From Acidobacteriota bacterium (lineage in GTDB: Bacteria; Acidobacteriota; Terriglobia; UBA7540), in assembly GCA_003165315.1 (NCBI GenBank), contig PLSX01000205.1, positions 1-35,781 of the forward strand: a stretch of 35,781 bases of DNA. The letters run 5' to 3'. Shown here in pieces: positions 24,305 to 33,064 of the stretch. Made by a program: the position numbers and the translations under genes. How positions within the stretch are numbered: the first letter of the stretch is position 1; every line of letters begins with the position of its first letter. The notes under the pieces were generated by a model, which saw nothing but the letters and a program-made list of their open reading frames with translations, was not told where the DNA came from and searched no databases.

Positions 24305-27025
24305 TCAAATCGGATTGCCGTCAGCATCGATAAACCGGATTTCACCAAAGCCCAATTCGCGGATGCCTGCTTCAATCTTGGCCCGATCGCCAACCACCAC
24401 CCAGACGAGATTGTCGGGGTGCACCGCCTGCTTGGCAGCAGCATCCAGATCGCCCGTGGTCAATGCGCTGATCTTACCCGTCAAGGTGTCGTAATAGTCG
24501 TCGGGCCAGCCAAATTGCACCAGATCGGTAATGGAGGTTCCGACTTCGTTCAGGGTTTCACGCGAGCCGGGCAAGCTAAGCGTTTCGTTTGCCTTCACCC
24601 GCGCAAGTTCATCGGCCGTTACCGGACGATCCCCCAGGATTGATCGCAGTTCCTTATTGACCTCCACCAGCGACTCCTTGGTCTTATCCGTCTGGACTGG
24701 CGCCCAGACAATAAACGGCCGTTGCGCTCGCGCTCTCAACAGAACACTTCCCGCTCCATAAGCCCAGTGCTTATCCTCGCGCAGATTCATATTGAGCCGC
24801 GAGCTGAAGGTTCCGCCAAGATCGTCATTCATAGCCTCGATGGCAATTTCCTCCGGCGTGTTGGGCGGCATATCCACAGTTGCGGCAAGGATCACTGTTT
24901 GGCCCGCTCCGGGCTTGTCCAGAATGTAAACGATGGGCTTGGGCGCGAGTGCCACTTCTGAGACGTTCTTTACCGGAATTTCCCCGCGTTTCCAGCCCAC
25001 AAACAGCTTCTCCAACTTGGGTGTCAATTCCGCCAGGGTCGTGTCGCCCGCCACCACCAGGGTTGTATTGTTGGGGCGGAACCACACATCGTGAAACTTC
25101 ACCAGGTCGTCACGCGTGATCTTCTGCACGCTGGCCGCTGTGCCCGAACCTGTCAGCGGATTGCCGTAAGCATGGCCGTGACCATAAAGGAGGCCAGGGA
25201 GAACGCGCAAGGCCATGGGGATGGGCTGACTCTGTTCCTGTTGAATGGTGTCCACCTGCAGCTTCTGCTCGCGTTTGAAGTCCGCTTCCGGAAACGACGG
25301 ATGGAGGATCACATCAGCAAATAGGTCAAGTGAGGCATCGAGCTTGGGCTTCAGTGCCGAAAGCCTTATGAACGAGAAGTCGAGATTGGAATTCGCCTGT
25401 AGCTGCGCTCCGAGCAAAGCCGCCTGGTCGCTGATTTCGAGCGCACTGCGCGTGCGTGTGCCATCAATCAGTAGAGTTCCCGTAAGCTTCGCGGTTCCCG
25501 GCGCGGCAAACTGGTCCGCCGCATAGCCGGCGTCGGCAGCCAGCCAGAAATTTACCAGCGGAAGCTCGTGCCGCTCGGCGAGAATCACCTTGAGCCCATT
25601 GGATAGGGTGGCCCGTTGAAGTTTGGGAAGCCTCAATTCAGGGGTCGGGCCTAGTGCCGGCGATTGCGAGCGGTCAGCGCCGCCGGGGGCCGTCTTGTAA
25701 TCTGGGAACGGCTGGACCTCGGCGATATAAACACCATCCCCCAGCCAGCGGTTGGCTGCCGATTTCAGAACTGCCGCGGTGGCCTCGCGAACGCGCTTAA
25801 GCGTTGCTTTATAGCCACTCGGATCGCCGGTATAGACCGCATACTCCGCCAGCCGGTCGGATGTTCCACCGAAACCGCCGATGCGCTCAATCCCGCGCAG
25901 GAAGTTCGCCATGTAGCGCGTTCGTACTCGTTCAAGCTCAGTAGGCGTGGGCCCTTCTTTGAGAAATCGCGCCAACTCTTCATCGATCCCCTTTTCGATC
26001 TCCTTCAAGTTGTGGCCGGGACGCGCCGTCACCTGGATGTAAAACTGCCCGCCGATTTCCCGCGCATCGTTATCAACGCTGACATCGCTGGCGATCTGGT
26101 CGTCGTAAACCAGCCGCTTATACAGACGCGAAGTTTTTCCCTGGCCCAGGCAGGAGCTGACGAGGTCCAGATAATCAGAGTCGGCACTGCCAAACTGCGG
26201 CACGTTCCACACCTTGTAAATGCGCGGCAACGGCACGTGTTCCTGGGTAACCTCGCGATGAGTTCCCGTCATCTTCGCGATCCAGACTTGCTGGTGGGTC
26301 ACCGGCGGGCCAGCCGGAATGCTACCAAAGTACTTTTCCACTTTCTCTCGCGCCGTCTTGGCATCGATGTCACCGGCCAGCACCAGCACCACGTTCGAAG
26401 GCCCGTAATAGGTCTTGAACCATTCCTGCACGTCCTTGAAGGAGGCTGCGTCCAGGTCCGCCATCTCCCCGATGGTGTCCCAGGAGTACGGGTGCCCGGC
26501 GGGATAGGTGTTTTCCGGAATGTATTCCTCCGTCAAATCGTAGGGCTGGTTTTCGTCCTGCCGCTTCTCGTTTTGCACAACGCCGCGCTGCAAGTCCAGG
26601 GTCTTCTGGCTTAAGTCGAGGAACCCCATGCGGTCCGACTCCATCCAAAGAGCGTAGTCGAGGGCCGAAGTTGGCACGTCCTCGAAGAAGTTCGTGCGAT
26701 CGTCGTTTGTCGTCCCATTCAGGTCGGTGGCGCCCACTTTCTCCAACGCCTTGATATAACTTCCCTGAGCATGCTGGCTCCCGCCAAACATCAAGTGTTC
26801 AAACAGATGGGCAAAGCCCGTCCTTCCCGCCTTTTCGTTCTTGGAACCGACGTGATACCACAGGTTCACGGCAACAATGGGCGCTTTGTGATCCTCATGC
26901 ACGATAAGCGTGAGGCCATTCTCCAGCATGAATTTCTGGTAAGGAATATCAATGTCCTGGGCGTGCGCCTGCACAAACGCAAGGGAGGCGAGTACAATCA
27001 GCAGCAACAGCCGTCTTTTCAACAT
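24305..27025 (-). CDS. Secreted/periplasmic M16 zinc metalloprotease, two-domain
   Basis: About 906-aa protein with a signal peptide (MLKRRLLLLIVLASLAFVQAHAQ) and the four-module layout of the insulinase/pitrilysin family: M16 peptidase (~30-180), M16_C (~190-370), inactive M16 (~475-620) and M16_C (~640-820). The active site is the inverted zinc motif H73-L-F-E76-H77 (HLFEHLMFGG), with the third ligand Glu expected in VVQNEKRQDEN. The second peptidase module has no HxxEH (AGYAADQFAAPGTAKL) and is structural. The frame begins GTG-ATG-GAC-ATG; AAGGAG lies eight bases before the fourth codon, so I place the start at 27025. Role: degradation of peptides in the periplasm. Monocistronic. Confidence 0.93.
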   Translation of the reverse strand: MLKRRLLLLIVLASLAFVQAHAQDIDIPYQKFMLENGLTLIVHEDHKAPIVAVNLWYHVGSKNEKAGRTGFAHLFEHLMFGGSQHAQGSYIKALEKVGATDLNGTTNDDRTNFFEDVPTSALDYALWMESDRMGFLDLSQKTLDLQRGVVQNEKRQDENQPYDLTEEYIPENTYPAGHPYSWDTIGEMADLDAASFKDVQEWFKTYYGPSNVVLVLAGDIDAKTAREKVEKYFGSIPAGPPVTHQQVWIAKMTGTHREVTQEHVPLPRIYKVWNVPQFGSADSDYLDLVSSCLGQGKTSRLYKRLVYDDQIASDVSVDNDAREIGGQFYIQVTARPGHNLKEIEKGIDEELARFLKEGPTPTELERVRTRYMANFLRGIERIGGFGGTSDRLAEYAVYTGDPSGYKATLKRVREATAAVLKSAANRWLGDGVYIAEVQPFPDYKTAPGGADRSQSPALGPTPELRLPKLQRATLSNGLKVILAERHELPLVNFWLAADAGYAADQFAAPGTAKLTGTLLIDGTRTRSALEISDQAALLGAQLQANSNLDFSFIRLSALKPKLDASLDLFADVILHPSFPEADFKREQKLQVDTIQQEQSQPIPMALRVLPGLLYGHGHAYGNPLTGSGTAASVQKITRDDLVKFHDVWFRPNNTTLVVAGDTTLAELTPKLEKLFVGWKRGEIPVKNVSEVALAPKPIVYILDKPGAGQTVILAATVDMPPNTPEEIAIEAMNDDLGGTFSSRLNMNLREDKHWAYGAGSVLLRARAQRPFIVWAPVQTDKTKESLVEVNKELRSILGDRPVTADELARVKANETLSLPGSRETLNEVGTSITDLVQFGWPDDYYDTLTGKISALTTGDLDAAAKQAVHPDNLVWVVVGDRAKIEAGIRELGFGEIRFIDADGNPI

Positions 27026-27194
27026 GTCCATCACTCCTTAAGATTCCGTGGTAGCAGCGTCTTGATGAAGGGTACTGCGAGGTTTATTCGCAGTCAAGCT
27101 GCGCCCAGGTCAGCCGCGCTCATTTCAAATTGCGGAAGCCTTGGCACGCGCCCGCGGTGGTGGCGCCGCGTAGAGTCTGGGTTATTGCTCGTGC

Positions 27195-27236
27195 TTGACA
27201 ATTCCATATCTTTTGCTATATATTATCAAACGATAT
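27195..27236 (+). promoter_or_regulatory. Promoter and palindromic operator of the marR operon
   Basis: TTGACA (27195-27200) is followed by TATATA or TATATT (27217-27224; spacing 16-18). The inverted repeat ATATCTTTTG-N11-CAAACGATAT (27206-27215 and 27227-27236, 9 of 10 paired) covers the -10 box, the expected transcription start and the first two bases of the ATG at 27235. No Shine-Dalgarno fits between, so the message is probably leaderless or nearly so, and bound MarR would block it completely. Confidence 0.75.
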
Positions 27237-27708
27237 GAACTTCACACCTTTGGATATCGCTCTGCACCTTTACGAAATTGCCGGCCCCATCTTCGTCTCC
27301 TTGAAGGAGGAGGTCAATCCTGCGAGCCACAAGGGCCGTTCTCACCCCGCCGTCAAAGAGCTGACCTTTACTCAACTTCGGATTTTGCTCGCCATCGAAT
27401 ATGGCAAAGACCAGGTCGGCAAACTGGCACGAAGCGCCAATGTCGCCCAGCCTGCCATGTCCAAAATTGTCGATCATCTCATTCGGCTCGGCTTTGCGCG
27501 CCGCGATCCTCATCCCACGGATCGACGAAAGATCAAATTGAGCCTGACACCCAAAGGCGCGGCGATGACGGGGCGGGTTCGCCTGAAGGCCGCGGAAAAG
27601 TATGTGGGCGCCATAAAGAGCCTTTCCCCCCGTGACCGGAAAAAATTGCTCGAAGGCATCGCGGTGATTTTCGATGTCATCTACAAAACAAGGAAGGAAA
27701 CCACATGA
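27235..27708 (+). CDS. MarR family transcriptional regulator
   Basis: 157-aa winged-helix DNA-binding protein that probably represses its own operon in response to a small ligand. The fold is visible: N-terminal dimerisation helix (PLDIALHLYEIAGPIFVSL), HTH around residues 57-85 (QVGKLARSANVAQPAMSKIVDHL) and the wing with the family signature D-x-R (HPTDRRKIKLSLTPKG). A C-terminal helix completes the dimer interface. Its ATG overlaps a palindrome, and its stop overlaps the start of the next gene (ATGA at 27705), showing translational coupling with the isochorismatase-like gene and probably the MFS exporter. Confidence 0.93.
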   Translation: MNFTPLDIALHLYEIAGPIFVSLKEEVNPASHKGRSHPAVKELTFTQLRILLAIEYGKDQVGKLARSANVAQPAMSKIVDHLIRLGFARRDPHPTDRRKIKLSLTPKGAAMTGRVRLKAAEKYVGAIKSLSPRDRKKLLEGIAVIFDVIYKTRKETT

Positions 27709-28274
27709 AACTTGATCCGAAAAAAACAGCCTTGCTAACGCTCGACTTCCAAAAAGGGATTTTGGGATTTGTTCCTGGCGCCGAGGCCGTCATCCCCAAC
27801 GCCTCCAAAGCCGTGGAATTTGCCCGCAAGCAACGGTTCCAAATCATCCATGTGGGGCTCGGATTTTCTCCGGGCCACCCGGAAATTCCCGACACCGAAT
27901 CCCGGTTCAAGCGGATCAAGGAAAGCAATCTCTTCCTCAAAGGCACGCTCTCCGCCGAATTCCACAGCTCGATTGCCCTCCCCGACGAACTTGTCGTCTA
28001 CAAACAGCGCGTGAGCGCTTTTTCCGAGAACCATCTCCACTTGATTCTTCGCTCCTGCGGCATTGAGAATCTGGTGTTCTTCGGAATATCGACAAGTGGC
28101 ATTACGCTTTCAACCCTCAGGCGGGCCTACGACCTGGATTATCACTGCGTCGTCCTCAAAGACGCCTGTATTGACGCCGATCCGGAAGTTCATCGTGTTC
28201 TCACGGAGAAGATCTTCCCGTCACAAGCGGCGGTGCTGACCGTGGAGGCCTTCATCGCCGAGCAGGGGGATTGA
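27705..28274 (+). CDS. Isochorismatase-fold hydrolase lacking the nucleophilic Cys
   Basis: 189-aa alpha/beta protein of the isochorismatase/nicotinamidase superfamily. The catalytic Asp is D14 in LTLDFQKG and the Lys is K100 in VVYKQRVSAF. The position of the usual nucleophilic Cys in 'G-x-x-T-x-x-C-V-x-x-T' reads GISTSGITLST, i.e. Ile133, so a cysteine-hydrolase mechanism is not possible. Family members with TSG(V/I)xLST are common, and PhzD-type isochorismatases also do without Cys, so vinyl-ether hydrolysis or ligand binding remain options. It sits between a MarR regulator and an exporter, suggesting a role in detoxifying or modifying the compound sensed. Confidence 0.85.
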   Translation: MKLDPKKTALLTLDFQKGILGFVPGAEAVIPNASKAVEFARKQRFQIIHVGLGFSPGHPEIPDTESRFKRIKESNLFLKGTLSAEFHSSIALPDELVVYKQRVSAFSENHLHLILRSCGIENLVFFGISTSGITLSTLRRAYDLDYHCVVLKDACIDADPEVHRVLTEKIFPSQAAVLTVEAFIAEQGD

Positions 28275-29567
28275 TTGAGTCAGGAGAACCCCCAGGAAAC
28301 GCTGCAACAATCCGAGGCGAATAGCGCCGGCCTGTCTCCCACCGAGGGCTGGCAGCACATGTTCTCCGCCTTGCGAAATCCCAATTACCGCTATTTTTAT
28401 TCGGGACAGTTCGTTTCCCTCATCGGAACCTGGACTCGCACCGCCGCCCTGGGCTGGATTGCCTTCCAGTTCACCCACTCGGAATTTCTGTTGGGCATTG
28501 TCTTCATGCTCAATGCCCTTCCCATTTTTCTTTTTGCGGTTTATGCCGGCGCCCTGGCTGACCGAATCCCCAAACTCCGCATCTTTACGATTACGAGTTG
28601 GTGCGCGCTGCTCTCTTCCCTCACCCTGGCCATCATGTTATTCCACGGCCCCGTTAACATTACCTATCTCATGATGTTTGCATCGCTATGGGGGCTCTGC
28701 ATGACCTTTGAGATGCCCGCCCGGCAATCGATGATGGTGGAATTGGTGGGCAAGAAGGATTTGGTGAACGCCATCGCCCTGAACAGCGCCATGGTGAATT
28801 CGACGCGTGTCATCGGTCCCGCGGTTGGAGGCATTTTGCTGGCCTCCTTCGGAGCTGGCTGGTGTTTTCTTCTCGACGCCGTGAGTTACCTGGCGGTTCT
28901 GTATGCGCTTCACAGAATCCAGCTTCCCGCGGAGCACTACGCCCCGAAAAATGTGAAGGCCGACTGGAAATACACCTTGGAAGGGTTCAAGTATTTAAAG
29001 ACCAATCCTATTATCGCCCAGGCGGTTTTGATGCTGTTCATCATGGGACTGGGCGGTTGGGCCTATCAATCCCAACTGTCTGCCTTCGTAGTGACCCAAT
29101 TGAAATTGGGCGCCCGCGGCTATGGTTGGATTTTGGCCTTGAATGGCCTTGGCGCATGCACGGGAGCACTGTTTATCGCCGCCCGGGGCGCCCGCATCGT
29201 CCGCGCCAACACGCTTTACACGGGCGGGGCCATCTACGCCGGCTTCATAATCCTCTTTGGATTTGTTCACCATGCAGTGCCGGCGGCCATCATTCTTTTC
29301 TTCGCCGGATTCGGCATCATCCTGTTCTTCTCGGTTGGCAACAGCATCATCCAAACCCAATCACCCGACCATCTGCGCGGCAGGCTGATGGGCATCTGGG
29401 CGCTGGTCTTTGGCGGCAGCCTTCCTATTGGAAGTTTCTGGATGGGAGCCATCGCGCAAAAGGTGGGTTCAGGCCACGCCTTGCAAGCAGGAGGCTGCTT
29501 CTGCGCCCTGGGAGCCGCCACTGTCTATCTCTTCGGCCGCAAGATTCGGAAAAGAATCGAGAATTAA
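28275..29567 (+). CDS. MFS exporter (EntS/MFS_3-like)
   Basis: 430-aa polytopic inner-membrane transporter with twelve predicted segments. It starts with a ~30-residue hydrophilic head, then LRNPNYRYFYSGQFVSLIGTW, typical of the EntS/enterobactin-exporter type of the major facilitator superfamily. The A-like motif in loop 2-3 is GALADRIPKLR, and the mid-protein segment MPARQSMMVELVGKKDLVNA is characteristic of this group. It begins at a TTG directly after the stop of the preceding gene, with GGGGGA four bases upstream, so it is the third gene of a coupled marR operon. Likely substrate: a toxic small molecule or siderophore-like compound; this is inference. Confidence 0.9.
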   Translation: MSQENPQETLQQSEANSAGLSPTEGWQHMFSALRNPNYRYFYSGQFVSLIGTWTRTAALGWIAFQFTHSEFLLGIVFMLNALPIFLFAVYAGALADRIPKLRIFTITSWCALLSSLTLAIMLFHGPVNITYLMMFASLWGLCMTFEMPARQSMMVELVGKKDLVNAIALNSAMVNSTRVIGPAVGGILLASFGAGWCFLLDAVSYLAVLYALHRIQLPAEHYAPKNVKADWKYTLEGFKYLKTNPIIAQAVLMLFIMGLGGWAYQSQLSAFVVTQLKLGARGYGWILALNGLGACTGALFIAARGARIVRANTLYTGGAIYAGFIILFGFVHHAVPAAIILFFAGFGIILFFSVGNSIIQTQSPDHLRGRLMGIWALVFGGSLPIGSFWMGAIAQKVGSGHALQAGGCFCALGAATVYLFGRKIRKRIEN

Positions 29568-29649
29568 GAATGAAGAATTAAGGAATACCAAATTGAAATC
29601 TTTAAGCTCTCCGCCCATTCTCAATTCCTACTGATTGTTGCGAAATTGA

Positions 29650-29720
29650 GTGACCAAGACCCCTCGCCCCCTTTGGGGGAGAGGGTGGCGCGCAGCGTCG
29701 GGTGAGGGGGTCTTTGTCAC
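29650..29720. terminator. Long palindrome after the marR operon, possible terminator
   Basis: The arms GTGACCAAGACCCCTCGCCC (29650-29669) and GGGTGAGGGGGTCTTTGTCAC (29700-29720) pair nearly completely around a loop containing CCCTTTGGGGG. CCTCGCCC...GGGTGAGG palindromes are frequent in intergenic DNA of many GC-rich genomes. Here it lies 80 bp after the MFS gene, and its right arm overlaps the -35 box of recJ. Confidence 0.5.
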
Positions 29721-29743
29721 TATATTCTGCAAAACTCTATAAT
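29714..29743 (+). promoter_or_regulatory. Promoter of recJ
   Basis: TTGTCA (29714-29719) and a perfect TATAAT (29738-29743) are 18 bases apart. A transcript from about 29750 would carry a 70-nt leader to the recJ start at 29820. Confidence 0.55.
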
Positions 29744-29819
29744 TCGTAACTCCCCATCTCCCGGCCTTCTGCGTTCTCTTGCAACCCTCGCTCTCGTCTG
29801 TCACCATGAATGAAGCCCT

Positions 29820-31511
29820 ATGCGGTGGATTGAATCACCTGTTGACGCAGAAACGGTGCGGCGGCTCGCTCGCGAACTGGGGCTGTCGCCTTTGGTGGCG
29901 CGGTTGCTGGCGCAGCGAGGATTGGATGATCCCGCGGCGGCTCAGGCGTTTCTTAACCCCAGCCTCGATCAGCTCCACTCACCGGAATTGATGGCCGGCA
30001 TGCACGAAGCGGTCACGCGACTGCGCCGCGCTTTGGACCAGCACGAAAAAATCCTGATCTACGGTGACTACGATGTGGACGGCACCATGGCCGTGGTGGT
30101 GCTGCTCACTGCTTTGCGCATGATGGGCGCCGCGGTGGAGGCTTACGTTCCTCATCGCCTGACCGACGGCTACGGAATGCGCGTTCCCGTGGTGGAGGAA
30201 GCCGCCGCCAACGGCTTTCGCGTGGTTATCAGCGTGGACACCGGCATTCGCGAGCATGAGGTGCTGGCCCGCGCCCGCGAACTGGGTGTGGATTGCATCG
30301 TCACCGACCATCACTTGCCCGACGGCCACCTGCCGCCCGCCTGCGCCATCCTGAATCCACGCCGCCCCGACTGCGACTACCCGGAGAAATCGCTGGCCGG
30401 CGTGGGCGTGGCGTTCAAGCTCGCGCAAGCGCTGTTGGGCGAGAGAATGACGCAGCGATTGCTGCAATCCTTCCTCAAGGTGGTGGCGATCGGAACCATT
30501 GCGGACGTCGTTCCCCTGCTCGGCGAAAATCGCGTCATCGCCCGTTTTGGACTTGAGGCGCTCCGTCAGCCGGCGCAATCGGGATTGGCCGCGCTGATTG
30601 AGCTTTCGGGCCTGGCAGGCAAGCAGATCAGCGCCGGAGACGTGGGGTTTCGACTCGGTCCGCGCTTGAATGCAGCGGGGCGCATGGAAAACGCGCGCGA
30701 TGTGATCGACCTCTTCACCCTGCCCGACCCCGTCCGCACCCGCGAAATCGCCGAACGGCTGGAGCGCCTGAACCGCGAGCGGCAGCGCGTGGAGGAGGAG
30801 ATTCTGCGCGCGATTCTTGCCGAGCTGGAGCAGCGCGCCGGCGTGAAGGAGCTATATACCCTGGTGCTGGCCGGTGAAGGTTGGCACCGCGGCGTCATTG
30901 GCATTGTGGCGCAGCGCGTGGCGGAGCGGCATCATCGGCCCGCGCTGGTGATTGGCATTGAGGATGGAGTGGGCGTGGGCTCCGGCCGCTCCATCAAAAA
31001 CTTCCACCTGCTGGATGCACTCACTTCAGTGGGCGATCTGTTCCAGCGCTTCGGAGGGCACGCGCAGGCGGCGGGATTCGCCATGGCGGTGGAGAACATT
31101 CCGGAATTGACCCGGCGCTTTGAGCTGTATGCGCGCAACGTCCTGACCGCCGCGGACCTGGAACCTGTATTGAGGGTAGACGCGGCCGTGAATCTGGCAG
31201 ACGTTCACTGGCCGCTTTACGAACAGCTAATTCAGCTTGAACCCTTCGGCATGGGGAATCCCACACCGGTGTTCGGCGCTTGCGGAGCGCGGCTGTTAAC
31301 GACTCCACGCATTCTCCAGGAAAAGCACATAAAACTAAGAGTGGAAGCGGGAGTGCGCGCGATGGATGCTCTCGGCTGGGGATGGGCGGCGCGAACTCCG
31401 TCGCTGCAACCCGGCCAATTGATGGACCTGGCCTTCACCCTGGAAAAGAACAACTACCAGGACACGGCCAGTCTGCAACTGATCATCAAGGATCTCGTCG
31501 CCACCAGTTGA
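29820..31511 (+). CDS. recJ: Single-stranded-DNA 5'-3' exonuclease RecJ
   Basis: 563-aa DHH-family exonuclease of recombination and mismatch/base-excision repair. The metal-binding motifs are DYDVDG (D83, D85, D87), D140 in ISVDTG and the DHH triad D163-H164-H165 in IVTDHHLP. The DHHA1 domain shows GWHRGVIGIVAQRVAER, GSGRSIKNF and FGGHAQAAGFAM, and a C-terminal OB fold follows. The length is normal. The ATG at 29820 has no convincing Shine-Dalgarno; another ATG 14 bases earlier is out of frame and could start only a short product. Monocistronic, with its own promoter. Identification is secure. Confidence 0.97.
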   Translation: MRWIESPVDAETVRRLARELGLSPLVARLLAQRGLDDPAAAQAFLNPSLDQLHSPELMAGMHEAVTRLRRALDQHEKILIYGDYDVDGTMAVVVLLTALRMMGAAVEAYVPHRLTDGYGMRVPVVEEAAANGFRVVISVDTGIREHEVLARARELGVDCIVTDHHLPDGHLPPACAILNPRRPDCDYPEKSLAGVGVAFKLAQALLGERMTQRLLQSFLKVVAIGTIADVVPLLGENRVIARFGLEALRQPAQSGLAALIELSGLAGKQISAGDVGFRLGPRLNAAGRMENARDVIDLFTLPDPVRTREIAERLERLNRERQRVEEEILRAILAELEQRAGVKELYTLVLAGEGWHRGVIGIVAQRVAERHHRPALVIGIEDGVGVGSGRSIKNFHLLDALTSVGDLFQRFGGHAQAAGFAMAVENIPELTRRFELYARNVLTAADLEPVLRVDAAVNLADVHWPLYEQLIQLEPFGMGNPTPVFGACGARLLTTPRILQEKHIKLRVEAGVRAMDALGWGWAARTPSLQPGQLMDLAFTLEKNNYQDTASLQLIIKDLVATS

Positions 31512-31694
31512 ACGGATATTTGTCCCCGCCAACTTGAACCTAAACTACCATGATGGCGACGACTGCTTCCGCACTTCCCGATTAGCCAGGATGTCTCACC
31601 ACGCTTCGGAAATGCGGAAACTGGGCACAGTCCTTTCAAGGCGGTGCCGTTCATTCTACCCCTGCCACGTTAAGGACAGCCTGTTCGGGACGCT
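31512..31694. other. Left flank of fold-back copy B, no gene
   Basis: No gene. From about 31590 (TCTCACCACGCTTCGGAAA) the sequence matches, inverted, the region to the right of copy A near 16540-16650, including TTCATTCTACCCCTGCC and AAGGACAGCCTGTT, so it is part of the larger dispersed repeat. Confidence 0.5.
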
Positions 31695-31860
31695 GAGCGA
31701 ACCTTTGGAGTGCGTGCAGCTTGCTGCCGCTTTTTTCCCAACCAGCTTGCTGGCTGGAAATCAATCGGGAACAATGAATCGCGAATGTGCTGAGATTCTC
31801 GCAAGCAAGCTTGCGAAGGGGAAAGCGGCAGCAAGCTGCACGCACTCCAAAGGTTCGCTC
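31695..31860. repeat. Fold-back element, copy B (39-bp perfect arms)
   Basis: The arms 31695-31733 and 31822-31860 are perfect 39-bp reverse complements around an 88-bp loop. The arm cores GCAGCTTGCTGCCGCTTT and CTTTGGAG are shared with copy A. Where the copies differ (AACC against AAGC, GGAGTGCG against GGAGGGCG), the opposite arm has changed to match. Homology continues to about 31917 (CACTGGCGAGGCTGGTGAGAT). No coding capacity. Confidence 0.85.
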
Positions 31861-31996
31861 CGAATGCCAGCGATGCGAAAGCTACACCAGCACTGGCGAG
31901 GCTGGTGAGATGTCCAGGTTGGGCGGGGCGCAGACTCAATCACAATGGGTGTGCCCAGAAGCTTTCGGCTTAAGACAAATACTTCTGGACTCGTCA
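31861..31996. other. Right flank of fold-back copy B
   Basis: The first ~55 bp continue the repeat homology (GCTACACCAGCACTGGCG...); the rest is unassigned spacer before the stop codon of the minus-strand lipoprotein gene. Confidence 0.4.
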
Positions 31997-33064
31997 TTAC
32001 TGTTGTGGCGTCAACATCACCCAGCCGGGACCGGGCGACAGATCCGAACTCCTTTGTTCTCCTGTGCCGGGGTTATACCAGGTATGACTCTTCGGCCCAT
32101 TGACGGCATTCACCACGTTTCCATAGGGATCCACACTGGGAGTGATGCCTGAGATGATGTTGTCAACCTGTTGGAACTGCTGCTGACGCTGTGCCTGGCC
32201 GCGCTCAAACGATGCCACCTGATTCCGCATGCCCTGCATGGTGGATTCAAACTCCCTTACCTGTGCATTCAGAGCTTCCCTTCGTTTTTGCTGGCGTAAA
32301 CGCTGGTACGCCAAACCTTCGCGGTCCAACTCATTCTGTTTTTGCACCCAGGCAGGGGCGAGCTGGAACGACTTGTTGGCATGCAGAACGATGCTTCTCG
32401 CCAGCGCCACCTGCCCTTCTGGAGCGACGAAGCTCAAGAGACTGGTGGCTTGCCACAACCCGCTCATCAGGGCGGTTTGCGCGAACACGTAGCCAATTCT
32501 GTTCCCACACGTATAGGTGGCATCCCCCGTGGACGCCTGGGTTGCCTCATTTGGCGTGCTCAATTGCAGAATCGGCGGCAGGGTGGATGGCTGCGCGGTC
32601 AAGTTCGGGCACACTCGCGCGAATCGCGCCTTGGCATACCCTTTGGCAAATTCCTGTCCCGACCGGTATCGCGCCACCGTGCCTTGCGCCTGCGCTCCCA
32701 GATCGTAAACCTCGCCTTCGTGGTGGAACTGGTTGGGCAGGAAGTAGGTCGGCACGGCAAGGTCCCCCCAGCGGATATTGACCTTCCCATCGGAAGAGGT
32801 CATGTCCACCATCTGCCGGTGATCCGAATAGCCCATTCGAAACATTCCACCCTTCACGGTCCACCCGCGCGGAACCTCCAGTGTGAAGGCCTGTTCCAGG
32901 GGGTCTTGAAATGAGGTCCACGCCACGTCCCCGCTGGGAGCGGATGCTGCGTTCATATCGCCCGGGTCTGTTTTCGCGGCGCCAAGCTGGTTTGAGTCCC
33001 TGCTTCCGCACCCCATTGCCGTTAGCAATACTACAACTGCCGCCAGGCATATCCCCAGTTTCAT
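31997..33064 (-). CDS. Probable lipoprotein of unknown function with coiled coil
   Basis: 355-aa protein starting MKLGICLAAVVVLLTAMGCGSRDSNQ. The hydrophobic signal ends in a Cys at residue 19 with Gly before it, a fair but not perfect lipobox. A beta-rich domain (residues ~45-180) with FTLEVPRGWTVKGGMFRMGY resembles PsbP/MOG1-like folds that read 'TLxxPxGW', but I cannot assign it firmly. Residues ~245-305 are a charged, Gln-rich probable coiled coil. The tail repeats Tyr/Asn/Gly/Pro (VDPYGNVVNAV, SHTWYNPGTG). AAGGAGG stands before the ATG at 33064, which I prefer to the longer frame from 33232. No partner genes. Confidence 0.75.
   Translation of the reverse strand: MKLGICLAAVVVLLTAMGCGSRDSNQLGAAKTDPGDMNAASAPSGDVAWTSFQDPLEQAFTLEVPRGWTVKGGMFRMGYSDHRQMVDMTSSDGKVNIRWGDLAVPTYFLPNQFHHEGEVYDLGAQAQGTVARYRSGQEFAKGYAKARFARVCPNLTAQPSTLPPILQLSTPNEATQASTGDATYTCGNRIGYVFAQTALMSGLWQATSLLSFVAPEGQVALARSIVLHANKSFQLAPAWVQKQNELDREGLAYQRLRQQKRREALNAQVREFESTMQGMRNQVASFERGQAQRQQQFQQVDNIISGITPSVDPYGNVVNAVNGPKSHTWYNPGTGEQRSSDLSPGPGWVMLTPQQ

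Noticed and set aside
25664-26614. 316-aa plus-strand ORF
   Set aside because: Antisense to the M16 protease; no recognisable domain.
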